A stretch of 64,000 bases of DNA from Oscillatoria acuminata PCC 6304 (GTDB lineage Bacteria; Cyanobacteriota; Cyanobacteriia; Cyanobacteriales; Laspinemataceae): assembly GCF_000317105.1 (NCBI RefSeq), contig NC_019693.1:62001-126000 (forward strand), in the 5' to 3' direction. Positions 55,101 to 63,846 of the stretch are shown here, piece after piece. Within the stretch, counting starts at the first letter, position 1; every line of letters starts with the position of its first letter. Under the pieces are notes generated by a model that saw only the letters and a program-made list of their open reading frames with translations, searched no databases and was not told where the DNA came from. A program made the position numbers and the translations under genes.

Positions 55101-55354
55101 TCTATGAAGTAACAATCGCTATGAAGTGGCATTTGATTCTCAGTCATTCCCGGATCAGACTCCCCCACACAAAGGAGTTCATCTCCAATTTGAAACCCTT
55201 GCACGTCAAACGCTTTAGCCAGTTCTACCGTAGTTGTTGACTCCCGGCTATCTGCCGGTAAAATCTGCATCAGCGTGGGCAAATTATCTAAGGGATGGAC
55301 TGACGAAACGCGGGATGATTCATGAAATTTATTTTTTTGAAATGTTTCTTTCAT
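52169..55354 (-). CDS. C39 peptidase-containing ABC exporter with cyclic-nucleotide-binding-like N-terminus (HetC-like)
   Basis: 1061 residues from ATG 55352-55354 (a TTG three codons earlier is open). Order: cNMP-binding-like domain (about 40-170), a second, degenerate one (about 175-275), a Gly/Asn/Pro-rich linker, C39 peptidase (about 345-465), six-helix ABC membrane domain (about 485-780) and ATPase. C39 residues are present: C362 in SSSDCGAACL, H435 in GIHYVVV, D451 in ADPAEG. The ATPase has GRSGSGKST, LSGGQRQRIAIARAL and LLLDEATSSLD. This order and length match HetC of heterocystous cyanobacteria and also other cyanobacterial peptide exporters. It should cleave after GG and export the peptides encoded at 47592-49567. 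Confidence 0.93.
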   Translation of the reverse strand: MKETFQKNKFHESSRVSSVHPLDNLPTLMQILPADSRESTTTVELAKAFDVQGFQIGDELLCVGESDPGMTENQMPLHSDCYFIDQGRVRLLVFDAERQREICAMVLEKGESFGGDEWLNQKPIPYRVVAASDGVVSRISPEKLRPLLEQEPAIQAYLSEQTTQRQCQLFLKTVPELRSLSSHQIRQLLPYLQEKSIPAHASLVEVTPTSQGHYWLRHGEIQRGTETSQVQIQATGTSWGYPQETPTDWIAATELEIIELPVVQWESATAIAPVLTGEYGNGNGNGNGHRRSPTRILQRPAPPVMTPVPGPQSSRDNGNSRPDGSDPRSAQNPVLFPKPNHRRFLDLLARYPHIQQQSSSDCGAACLVMIGQYWGKRFSINYVRDLAGVGRSGASLKGLAKAAENLGFHALPVRGSLDRLADRKNPWIAHWQGIHYVVVYKITPHRILVADPAEGKKWVKRQEFLTHWTGYALVLDPTERLKEAKTEKRSLGRFMSALVPYRNLALQIVAFSILIQIFGLIQPLFTQIILDQVVTQQSLSALNLFCLGALIFGLWSKGLSAVRKYLLSYFSNRLDLTLIGGFIRHAMMLPLKFFESRRVGDIITRVQENRKIQQFLIGQVVLAWLNFATGFVYLGLMLYYNARLTLLVLALIPFIIILTLLATPILRKVSREAFNASADQNSSLVEMFTGITTLKSTATEYQMRWRWEDYFTKALNVRFKGQKLGIGLEVLNSTINIVGSIALLWYGGRLIIQGDLTIGQFVAFNMMKGRIITPVLALANLWDRLQEVLISVERLNDVFETEPEESPGSAMMVLPPLRGDLRLENVTFRYSEDDERNTLENISFEVKAGQTTAIVGRSGSGKSTLVSLLQRLYSPNSGRIFIDGHDISHVSPSSLRSQIGVVPQDCFLFSGTISENITLYSDEFALDDVIEVAKMAEAHPFIQEMPLGYNTKVGERGSSLSGGQRQRIAIARALLGNPRILLLDEATSSLDTESERRFQQNLARFSRDRTTFIIAHRLSTVRNADCILVLDRGLLVERGTHEQLMEQQGLYYHLAQQQLDL

Positions 55355-56007
55355 AACTAGCAAACCTAAATAAATAGTGGAAAACCCATTTATAAATGAG
55401 TCTCAATTGCTAAAGGGTTCAAAACTCAAAGACTTCTTTAAGCAATTTAGAAAAATCTATATTTATTTAGGTGGGTCCAACAGTTAATCCAATAGATTTT
55501 TTCCTCTTTTTAGAGGTTGTTAAAATTTTTAATTGAAATTCAATTTTAGAAGTTGAGTAGACCGGGAAAGAAAAAGAATATAGCATCCTAACCTCAAATA
55601 TCGGATTTACAGAACATTCTGGTTTAGACTTGTTGTCCCCCTGGATGATGGAAAGTCCTGGACTGCCTCTTAGTCAGAAGCAAAAATTTTTGCTTTTCCT
55701 GATTGAGGCATCAGGAAAAATATCGGTCCCGTTATTTATAGAGAGAGTTATCACACTCTAGGGATAAGTTGAATTGCTCAAAGTCTTAAGGTTGTAAGAC
55801 CGTTTTGCGAGTCAGGAAGGTTTTTTAACGTTCTGGTTGCTATTTCAACATAGGAGTATTGGCTCTTTAATCTCTCGGAGGGTATATTAAGGGGTCAGGG
55901 GTTGAGCGCTGCCATCCCTGAAACGATCACTCTTAAGTTAGAGTCTATGTAAACTTTTAGAGTATCCACCCACTTCTGGAGTTGATCCCCTTCTCAAGGA
56001 TAAAATT

Positions 56008-56131
56008 CCCTATGCTCTACCTTGAATGGCTTTTCAAGGGTGACCCCCCTGGGTTTTTCAGATGAGATCCCGACAATGCTCCGTTAAGGCGGTCCGCGTC
56101 TCATCTATTCCTTTAGGTAGAGGAAACCTCT
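56008..56131. other. Cluster of hairpins in a long non-coding gap
   Basis: Within the gap 55355-56460 three hairpins lie close together: CCTTGAATGGCTTTTCAAGG (about 56010-56030), AGATGAGA...TCTCATCT (56060-56067 with 56099-56106, inner CCGTTAAGGCGG) and AGAGGAAACCTCT (about 56117-56130). A further pair, AAGCAAAAATTTTTGCTT and TTTTCCTGATTGAGGCATCAGGAAAA, is at 55678-55720. They could be a small RNA or the leader of the exporter gene. No known RNA family is recognised, and no coding sequence is supported in the gap. Confidence 0.35.
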
Positions 56132-56460
56132 GATTCTTTTACGTCAGTTCCCCCTCCCAGGAATTAGGGATGATGCGTTAGTCCTATAATTTTCATCAAA
56201 TCTTCATAAAAAGATTACCAGTCTATGATACAGTTCATCGGCTGATTCCATTGCAACAATTCGCCCTGAATTTGTAGAACTGGATCACAGAATATCAGAC
56301 GGAATGCGATCGAGCGCGATTGTATCCTCGTTAACAGAAATAGGAAGAAAAGGGGACAATATCCTAGGATCTGCTAACTCGAAAGAGAAGAGAGAAATTG
56401 GGGAGCGCGATCGCATTCCTGAACCCAGTTTTTCATCTTTTCTGATGAGGGGTTAAACCC

Positions 56461-56689
56461 TAGCCCCGTCAAGGTGTTCAATGTGATGACGAAAAATCAT
56501 TGTTTCTTGTAGGGGCGTATTGCATACGCCCTCAATGTGATGACGAAAAATCATTGTTTCTTGTAGGGGCGTATTGCATACGCCCTCAATGTGATGACGA
56601 AAAATCATTGTTTCTTGTAGGGGCGTATTGCATACGCCCTCCGGAGAATTTATGCAATACGCCCCTACAAATACACCTTGACAGGGCTA
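56461..56689 (+). mobile_element. MITE-like element, copy C (229 bp), with 54-bp internal tandem repeat
   Basis: Ends TAGCCCCGTCAAGGTGT and TAGCCCTGTCAAGGTGT (inverse). Flanked by GGGGTTAAACCC (56449-56460) and GGGGTCAAACCC (56690-56701), 11 of 12 identical. The body has three copies of a 54-bp unit (from 56479, 56533, 56587) containing GTGATGACGAAAAATCATTG and the hairpin TAGGGGCGTATTGCATACGCCC. A frame through the repeats (MFLVGAYCIRPQCDDEK...) is an artefact. Confidence 0.85.
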
Positions 56690-56803
56690 GGGGTCAAACC
56701 CCTGTGAGGTTAAACCCCTCACTTTTCCTAGGGCTTGTAGAAGGGATTCATGAATCCCCCCTAAATTTAGGATCCAGGCTCAAGAGTAGGGTCAGTCCAG
56801 GGT

Positions 56804-58693
56804 TTAATCGGACTTGGACCGGCTTCGTTTTTGGGGTTGAGTATTTTTACTCTTCACCCTAGGCTGGTTCTGCGAAAGTTGAGCCAACTCACTTGAAATA
56901 AAGGTATCCGGTGACTCGATGGTTTCCGGTGCAATCCCCAGGCGGGTGAAGTCTTGCCAGACGGCTTCGGAGAGTAACTTGAGGGCAAGGGTGCGATCGC
57001 CACTGGCAATCACCCCCATCACCTGCCGCCATGCTTCGCACAAGCTATCCAGTTCCGGGAAATCCGGAGTGAGTTCCGATAGCTGGGAAAGCGCCTGATT
57101 CAAGCTAGGGGAATCAGAGGACAGTTGCTGCGATCGCAAGCCCTGACAAGCAATTTTCAACCAAATCGGGAGCAATTCCAGCCACCCCTGGTCCTGAATC
57201 TGCTGTAAGGCAATTTCTGTCATACCCAACCCACCCCAGATACTTAGAGAGATGGTGGCGAGGGACTCGTCCTGAGTGGTAATTGCCTCTTGCCAGAGGG
57301 ATTCGGCGCGTTGTTGAAATTGGGTAGAGAGAAACTGATACGCTGCGCTGATAATTTCGGGAACGGTAACTTGATAGAGACTTTCTCCCTGGGGTAGGCA
57401 GTCGCCTCCATAAGTTAGCCAATTGGGTGCGCTACAGACATAAATTTGGCGATCGATGACCACTTCTTTAGCATGAAACTGTTCCAATTCAAGAATTTGG
57501 ATAGCCGATAGTCCTTCTGCTGTTTTCACTGCTGCCAATTTTGTCAGCCATTCGGGCAAAATTGGCGGATTTTCTGATAATTCCTCCGATACAGTTCCCT
57601 GTCCCATGAGAATCCAAACCCCGCGCTTGACAAGGGTTTCTAATCCTTGTAACAGGCGATAATCTATTCCTTGTTCTGGAAATTGAGGCAAATAGATTAA
57701 AACCTGATGATTGGCGGTTTTGAGGGTTTCTAAAAATTGGGTCTGAATCTGACTCTCTGGAATTAAAATTACACTGCCGGTTTCCGGGGTATTTTCTCCG
57801 GCATTATCCCCCTTGGTAGTTGCTGCTGTTCGGACTTGTTCCAGTCTAGCTTCAACCGCATAATTCTCCTGTGGAAAACTTTCCTTACAAGGGATTTCAA
57901 ACAATTCCGTTAGGGAAATTTTCCCCTCCGATTGGAGCATTTCTAGCCAAAGGGTGGCAGATTCTAGTAACTGTTGTCCCCGTCTGAGTTGCAGAGTTAA
58001 GCGCTGATTTAGGGTATCAAAAATGGCAAACAGTGCCACCGATTGCCAGCGGGTTTCCGGCGGTTCTGCGATTTTAAAGGCGGTGACTTCTTTGCCGGAT
58101 TCGGGACTGTGAAACCCCAATCCTTGATGGATGAGGCGTTGCTGGACTTCGGTGAGGGTGAGGGAGTCTACGGGTTTGATACGGCAGTTGAGGGGGAGGA
58201 AATCGCCTAGATTGGGGAGGTTTAAGGCGGATTCGCGCAGGGGATTGAGTTCAAATGTAGTCGCTTCTAATAGAGGGTCGGCGATCGCATAGAGGGAATG
58301 ACTTTCTGGCGGTTGCGGGACGGACCCTTTTTCATAAAAAGTTCGCCCTTCTGGAGTGAGTTGCAACGACCCATCTGGGAGAACATTTAGGGTATTTAAT
58401 GCCTGGAGGTTGGCGGTGGTACTTCTTACAAAAATTGGGTCCAAACCCAAGACTTGAGCGAGTTCAACTTCAGTGGGTTTCGGCGTAATTTCTAGGCTGG
58501 CCCGGAGAATAAATTCTTCTAAAACATTGAATTTTCGAGGGGCGGTTACCATCAATTCGATGCCAGTTTGAACCAAAGCATAGCGGAATTGCTTAGCAGC
58601 AATCACCGATAATCCCGGGCTGGTTTTTTCAAGTTTTGCCACCGAGGGTTGCAGGGAAGAATCAATCGGTTTAGGGGAGGATTCGAGAAACAT
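56804..58693 (-). CDS. PLD-family protein, partner of the UPF1-like helicase
   Basis: 629 residues from ATG 58691-58693, preceded by AAGGAGG inside the helicase gene; the two genes overlap by 23 bp. One phospholipase D-type motif is visible, FHAKEVVIDRQIYVCSAPNW (HxKx4D then SxPN for GSxN), near residue 405, so a dimer would make the active site, probably a nuclease. The region before it (IYLPQFPEQGIDYRLLQGLETLVKRGVWILMG) is the usual PLD core strand and helix. N-terminal 270 residues may contain a winged-helix (LEEFILRASLEITPKPTEVELAQVLGL). The C-terminus is Ser/Lys/Arg rich. Confidence 0.8.
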   Translation of the reverse strand: MFLESSPKPIDSSLQPSVAKLEKTSPGLSVIAAKQFRYALVQTGIELMVTAPRKFNVLEEFILRASLEITPKPTEVELAQVLGLDPIFVRSTTANLQALNTLNVLPDGSLQLTPEGRTFYEKGSVPQPPESHSLYAIADPLLEATTFELNPLRESALNLPNLGDFLPLNCRIKPVDSLTLTEVQQRLIHQGLGFHSPESGKEVTAFKIAEPPETRWQSVALFAIFDTLNQRLTLQLRRGQQLLESATLWLEMLQSEGKISLTELFEIPCKESFPQENYAVEARLEQVRTAATTKGDNAGENTPETGSVILIPESQIQTQFLETLKTANHQVLIYLPQFPEQGIDYRLLQGLETLVKRGVWILMGQGTVSEELSENPPILPEWLTKLAAVKTAEGLSAIQILELEQFHAKEVVIDRQIYVCSAPNWLTYGGDCLPQGESLYQVTVPEIISAAYQFLSTQFQQRAESLWQEAITTQDESLATISLSIWGGLGMTEIALQQIQDQGWLELLPIWLKIACQGLRSQQLSSDSPSLNQALSQLSELTPDFPELDSLCEAWRQVMGVIASGDRTLALKLLSEAVWQDFTRLGIAPETIESPDTFISSELAQLSQNQPRVKSKNTQPQKRSRSKSD

Positions 58694-61600
58694 CAATTAG
58701 ACCTCCTTGATGACGCACAACATTAGATACTTCTGAATAAATTCGGCCCACTTCTCCATGATGATGGGCAAATAATTGATGACAGCCGACGATAACCAGC
58801 AATTCCCTAGCGCGAGAAAAGGCCACATTCACCCGTTCGGATTTTTTGGCAAATCCCACTTTTCCTTCGGAATTGTTGCGAACCATACTCACAATAATCA
58901 CCGACCGTTCCATGCCTTGAAATTGGTCAACAGTTCCGGTTCTAATTTGCAGGGAAGGGAAGCGGTTTTCGTCCAAGATTCTCTCTTCAATCCGGTTGAG
59001 TTGAGCGCGATAAAAGGTGATAATCCCAATTTCTTTGGGGGGATGACCCTGGGCGATTTTCTCGGACCAAGTGTTTTCCATATCCTGACATAACTGTTCG
59101 ATCGCCTCAATTTCTTTGGGATTAATAAAAGATGTCCCTTCTTTGCGTTCGCCAAAGGTGGAGTCTTGGGGCATTTTCACCCAGATTAGGTGTTGATGTT
59201 CCTGGATGATAGCACTATCCAGGTGATGTTTGCGGGCTTGATCCGGGTCTAAAATGCCGCATTGGAGACGGCGATCGTAAAATTGATTAATCGCACCCAT
59301 GATGTTAGGATGCATCCGATATTGAATTGTCAGCATGGTTTTGATAGACTCAGGGGCGGCATCAAATTGGAGTTTAAAGAAGGAGTCTTCTAAAAATTGC
59401 AAGGCATCTTTACTGCTGCCCATTTCAATGGCAATATCTTCGATGGTATCATCATTCAGCATGGGCGGTAACTGACATCGGTCCCCTACCAAAACTAACC
59501 GTTTCGCTTTGAGGGCGGGAATTAATAATTCCGGCGGCGTGCATTTGCTAACTTCATCGATAATCACCACATCAAATTTATTAAATTCATCGGAAAAGTC
59601 GCGACGTGCTGCTTGGACACAGGTAATCCCAATCACATTGGCATTGTCCAGATAAATTTGGCGCAATTCATTGCGGTCCTGTTCCGAGGGATGGCGGAGT
59701 TTGTCGATCCAATCTTGGACTAAGTTCTGATAGCGATCGAGATACTGTTCTTCCTGATTCCCTGCCTGTTCCCAGGTTTCAAACTGGGTTTTGACTTGGT
59801 GTAAAAAGGGTAAATCACAGCAGTGTTCCTCGGAGATTTGCGGCAGGCGATCGCCCAGGGTTTCCCAGGTTTGCCGCCACCAGTTCCGGTGATTGAGTAA
59901 GGGTTCTGGCAGATTGGTGGTGAGTTGTTGGGTAATTTCATGCAGTTCTAATTCGCACTGTTCGAGTTGCTGTTGCAGGGGTTGCAAATTTTGTTGTTGC
60001 TGGGTGAGATAGGCTTCAATCAGGCTATGAATATGACCTAACACTTCAAAGGGGGCTAAGGCAGCAATGGCGGTTTCTAAGTTAGCAATTCGACTCTCCC
60101 AGGATTGCACCAGTGTCGCAAATTCCGCAGGTTTTTCCCAAATTAAAGCCCGGTTAGCTTGATATCGCTGGACTCCGGTTAAAATTGCCGGAGGTAAGTG
60201 CGGTTGTTGGCTTAACTGTTGTAACTGGGACAGCGCTTGCTTGAGGGTTTCCTCACCCTCTTTTCGCGCCACTTCTAAGGCAGCCTGCGATTGTTCTAGT
60301 TGCGGTTTTTGGGCGGCAATCCAGTGTTGAATTTGATGCCACTGTTGCCCGATATGGCTTAATCCCTGTTCCGTTTCAGTTTTCAGAGGGAGTAAACATT
60401 GACGCGCCTGGGTGACAATTTCATCGATGGTGGTTTGGGCGATTTGTTGCAGGGTCAATTCGACTGCCTGCACTTGCCAAAGGGTGGCATACTGCTGTTG
60501 TTGCTGCTGTAAAACTTCCTGGGTTTTGATAACTAAATTCTGCCGTCCCGATGTCGTCAGTTGGGGATAATTGCCATATCCTGCCGCCAGTTCCCGCCAT
60601 AAAGTGCGATCGCCTCCTGAAAAGACAATCGGGGGCTGATTCAGACTGCGGTGCAAAAATTCATTAAAATAGGAATGATTGCCTTTGGTATTGCGAAAGT
60701 TGCCCTTAGTTTCATAAGCTAAGGCTTTGAGGAATTGCTCCCAATTCGGCAGTTCCGTCACCGGATAATTGCCATAGTTGGGCATAATTGCCACATTCAA
60801 AGTTTGGGCGATCGCCAGTAAACTATCGGGAACATGAATCAATTTACTGTTAAAGGGTTGACCCGTTTGTATTGCTTGTCTTAAAATCGTATAAACTTGA
60901 GCTGGCGCTGTTTCTAACCAGACTCCAACCTCTTTAATCACGCGGTCAATTTCTAACTTACGAGTTTGTAAATTTTGGAAGCGTTGCTGGAGGGATTTTT
61001 GCTTGGTTAAGGCTTGGTCATATTCCCCTTGCAGTTGCTGCAATGGAGTGGAATCCGCCCGAAATTGGTGGACGGCAGTAGCAGCAGCAGCGATCGCCTC
61101 CGCAGTCCGATTCGCTTCCGTGACAACCTCCCTCAATTTAGCCAACTCCGGCGCAACGGTTTCGCAACACCAAGCTGCCAACCCAAATGCACCGCGATCG
61201 GGACGAATCCATCCCAATTCCTGAGTTAAAGGTAACGCCACTCGCACCGCATCAATAAAAGTTTTCACCCTACTATCTTCCAGAGTATAAGGGCGAATTT
61301 CCGCCAATAACTTCACCACATCCGGCGATTCCCACTGCACATTTGGCGCAGCCGCTAACAACCCTGCCAACTCCGCACTCACCCGTTTTACCTCGGGATT
61401 TTGGTCTTGTGCGGCTTGATACTGCTGTTCCCAAATGGCCCGATTTTCTAGTAAACTCTCCTGACGTTCTTTCCAAAACAGGCGATCGCTGGCGAGTGCT
61501 TCTTCTGCTGCCAAATACACCTCAAATTCCGCCGCTACCTTCTGCATTTTATGATAAAATGCTAAATCATTGCGCCGTTTTTCCAAGTCTGTCTCACAGT

Positions 61601-63647
61601 GACTCGCCGTATTTTGCAGCCAAGTCCCGATCGCATTCTCTTCTAAATAGGGTGCACCTTCTTCCTGCACCTTCTCCGCTTTTCCCTTTCGCAACGCCCG
61701 AATAACGGGACTATGCACCAATCGACTCAAGGCATTATCCACCGCTAAATTCGCTTGGGATGCGATTAAGGTTCGTCCCCCTCGGCGCGCCACCTGGTAG
61801 CAAATTTCCGCAATTACTGTGGTTTTTCCCGTTCCCGGGGGACCTTGAATCAACACCAAATCTTTAGCAGATAACACCATTTCCACGGCGGCAATTTGAT
61901 CCGGATTGGCAGCCGGTAATAATAACTCCGCCCTCTCCAGTTTAATCAACTGTTTGGGAACCCTCGCCTGTCCCGCATCAAAGAAAAATTGACCTAAAAA
62001 GGGATTCTGACTATGACCCTGTTCTAGCCGTTTTAAGGCGTTCATTTTATGATTAATTTGACTTAGTTCCCCAAAGGCTTCAAAGAATAAATAGCCGCTT
62101 TCGGGCAACTGATAGTAACCCCCTGCCATCAACTCCAGCAAGTCCGCATCTGGCTTAATTCTCAGCAATCGACGTTCGGTATCCACCGAATCAATTCGCC
62201 CTAAAATTCGTCCATCCCGGCCACTTTTTCCCAGGGGAGAACTTTCAAACAGGCGAAGCTGTTCGCTACGGGCTTTATAGGTGCGACTCCAGAATTCCCC
62301 TGCTGCTAATTCGGTTTCGTTACTGCCATCAATGGTTGCCTCGCGACTGTCCAATTCAAAGCTAATCCGGCGAGCATCTGCCCCATAATTATGACCGATA
62401 AACGGCACACAAAACTGCCGTGATTCAGCAATTCTTTTTTCAATTTCTACATAAACCCGCCATGCCTGAAGTTGTTCCTCTGTGGGGATTAAATCTCCCG
62501 AAACCGGCAGTTTTGCCATGCGTTTCAAGGCGGAACGGGGAACGCCCAAATCATACTGATGATCCGGCAGTAACCGCAAACGACAGAGGACCGTGAACCC
62601 ATCCCCCCGTCCCCGAGTCATGGGAACAAAATTGACATCAATTAAGCGTAATCCCCCCCGTCCATCGGGACTGACTACGGCTTTTAAAGATAAGGTTTTG
62701 TAGCGCTTTTCCAGCAGAGGAATTCCCGGTTCATCCCGATCGCAAGCAAGGGTAAGTTGCCACCGTTCCTCTCCCGCTTCTTTCCCGCTTCCCAGACGGC
62801 GCAGGTAAAATGAGTGCGATCGCTGTTCTAACAATTGTGCGAATAACAGTTCCGCCCGATCGCGAGGACTGCGGAAATCCTCATCGCGATCGCTGGGTTT
62901 CTCCCCTGCCAGTTCCCGAATCACATTGGCGATCGCCGTTTTGCCAACCAACCGATATCCCCACTTTGCCTCCTCCTGCTTGGCAGCAGATTTCTGGGAG
63001 GGTACTACCGTCGTCACCCACTCCACCCGACTGATAATCTCCGCAGTCACCTGAATCTCACGCTTGTCCCCCTCAGAACATAAATAGACCGACCCTGAGA
63101 GTCGAGTTCCTGCGGGGATTCCCTGGGAATTCACCGCCATTTGCAGCAACTGCAACCCCGGCGACAAATACTGCGATCGCACTTGTAACCAATCCAAATC
63201 CGACACCACCTGACAAGACTCACCCAGTTGCAGTTCCCACCCCTTTTCTACCTGACGATTGGGTTCAATCTCCCCAAACTCCAATCGCCCTGGAACCTCC
63301 CAAATCGCGCCTTCCCACTGGACATTTTCCGCGCTGCCGGTTAATCTCACCTGATGCAAAATCGGCGCGGTATTCGCCTCACCCCTCACCGCCACTGCAC
63401 CCATGTCACCCCCGACAGTTCGGGCGATCGCCAAATTCTCTAAACGCACTCCGGCAACCGTGACTACCACCGCCGGCGCATCCACCGCAAACAACACAGA
63501 ATCACCGCCACTCCCGCGAATCGTTACTGCACGCGCGATCGTAAAGGTTCCCTTGTAATCTCCCGGTTTTAAAGACAGTTCATATCCATCCCGGACAATT
63601 TCCAGTAATTCAGCAAAATTGCTGGGATCTGCTTGAATCGATGACAC
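58671..63647 (-). CDS. Very large UPF1/DNA2-like SF1 helicase with N-terminal beta-helix-like domain
   Basis: 1658 residues. Start taken at GTG 63645-63647, five bases after AGGAG; a GTG two codons earlier overlaps that site. Residues about 10-110 have a solenoid-like pattern (YKGTFTIARAVTIRGSGG; VRLENLAIARTVGG). Motif I is LIQGPPGTGKTTVI near residue 608. About 600 residues of coiled coil separate it from motif II (DVVIIDEVSKCTPPELLIPAL), then LVLVGDRCQLPP (III), IQYRMHPNI (IV), GTVDQFQGMERSVIIVSMVRN (V) and NVAFSRARELLVIVG (VI). All helicase motifs look intact. With the overlapping PLD gene it resembles antiphage helicase/PLD pairs such as Mokosh (inference). Confidence 0.9.
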   Translation of the reverse strand: MSSIQADPSNFAELLEIVRDGYELSLKPGDYKGTFTIARAVTIRGSGGDSVLFAVDAPAVVVTVAGVRLENLAIARTVGGDMGAVAVRGEANTAPILHQVRLTGSAENVQWEGAIWEVPGRLEFGEIEPNRQVEKGWELQLGESCQVVSDLDWLQVRSQYLSPGLQLLQMAVNSQGIPAGTRLSGSVYLCSEGDKREIQVTAEIISRVEWVTTVVPSQKSAAKQEEAKWGYRLVGKTAIANVIRELAGEKPSDRDEDFRSPRDRAELLFAQLLEQRSHSFYLRRLGSGKEAGEERWQLTLACDRDEPGIPLLEKRYKTLSLKAVVSPDGRGGLRLIDVNFVPMTRGRGDGFTVLCRLRLLPDHQYDLGVPRSALKRMAKLPVSGDLIPTEEQLQAWRVYVEIEKRIAESRQFCVPFIGHNYGADARRISFELDSREATIDGSNETELAAGEFWSRTYKARSEQLRLFESSPLGKSGRDGRILGRIDSVDTERRLLRIKPDADLLELMAGGYYQLPESGYLFFEAFGELSQINHKMNALKRLEQGHSQNPFLGQFFFDAGQARVPKQLIKLERAELLLPAANPDQIAAVEMVLSAKDLVLIQGPPGTGKTTVIAEICYQVARRGGRTLIASQANLAVDNALSRLVHSPVIRALRKGKAEKVQEEGAPYLEENAIGTWLQNTASHCETDLEKRRNDLAFYHKMQKVAAEFEVYLAAEEALASDRLFWKERQESLLENRAIWEQQYQAAQDQNPEVKRVSAELAGLLAAAPNVQWESPDVVKLLAEIRPYTLEDSRVKTFIDAVRVALPLTQELGWIRPDRGAFGLAAWCCETVAPELAKLREVVTEANRTAEAIAAAATAVHQFRADSTPLQQLQGEYDQALTKQKSLQQRFQNLQTRKLEIDRVIKEVGVWLETAPAQVYTILRQAIQTGQPFNSKLIHVPDSLLAIAQTLNVAIMPNYGNYPVTELPNWEQFLKALAYETKGNFRNTKGNHSYFNEFLHRSLNQPPIVFSGGDRTLWRELAAGYGNYPQLTTSGRQNLVIKTQEVLQQQQQQYATLWQVQAVELTLQQIAQTTIDEIVTQARQCLLPLKTETEQGLSHIGQQWHQIQHWIAAQKPQLEQSQAALEVARKEGEETLKQALSQLQQLSQQPHLPPAILTGVQRYQANRALIWEKPAEFATLVQSWESRIANLETAIAALAPFEVLGHIHSLIEAYLTQQQQNLQPLQQQLEQCELELHEITQQLTTNLPEPLLNHRNWWRQTWETLGDRLPQISEEHCCDLPFLHQVKTQFETWEQAGNQEEQYLDRYQNLVQDWIDKLRHPSEQDRNELRQIYLDNANVIGITCVQAARRDFSDEFNKFDVVIIDEVSKCTPPELLIPALKAKRLVLVGDRCQLPPMLNDDTIEDIAIEMGSSKDALQFLEDSFFKLQFDAAPESIKTMLTIQYRMHPNIMGAINQFYDRRLQCGILDPDQARKHHLDSAIIQEHQHLIWVKMPQDSTFGERKEGTSFINPKEIEAIEQLCQDMENTWSEKIAQGHPPKEIGIITFYRAQLNRIEERILDENRFPSLQIRTGTVDQFQGMERSVIIVSMVRNNSEGKVGFAKKSERVNVAFSRARELLVIVGCHQLFAHHHGEVGRIYSEVSNVVRHQGGLIDVSRILP

Positions 63648-63666
63648 AATCACTCCTGATTCATTA

Positions 63667-63692
63667 GTCTGAAAAAACCCGCACCCTTAAAG
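63667..63692. repeat. Truncated palindromic extragenic repeat
   Basis: GTCTGAAAAAACCCGCACC plus CTTAAAG matches the first 25 bp of the unit at 29329, then diverges. It lies just upstream of the helicase start. Confidence 0.6.
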
Positions 63693-63711
63693 ATTCTATT
63701 CGCTAATCACA

Positions 63712-63846
63712 TTAGGAGGTGCTACCCCCCAAGCAACATTCGACAGACATGAGCATATAAACGTCCCCTTTGAGGAACAAAGTCCATGCTACTACGGCAA
63801 CGGTTTGTTTAGGAATAATCCATTGTTCTTGAGGATGAAAGGTCAT
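63712..63846 (-). pseudogene. Transposase N-terminal remnant (IS1182-like)
   Basis: 44 codons from ATG 63844-63846 to TAA. The peptide MTFHPQEQWIIPKQTVAVV followed by LKGDVYMLMS resembles the N-terminus of IS1182-type transposases, which read roughly IPxxTxxVARAAFPKGNxYMRMRDELG. After MLMS the similarity ends. Only about 9% of the usual transposase remains and no inverted repeats are found. The rest of 63847-64000 shows no gene. Confidence 0.55.

Noticed and set aside
49160-55354. Reading the HetP/HetC-like genes as proof of heterocyst formation
   Set aside because: HetP and HetC-like proteins also occur in filamentous strains without heterocysts, and no other het or nif gene is in the window.
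56479-56862. Plus-strand frame MFLVGAYCIRPQCDDEK... as a repeat protein
   Set aside because: It is generated by the 54-bp repeats of a MITE-like element; 54 is divisible by three so frames stay open.
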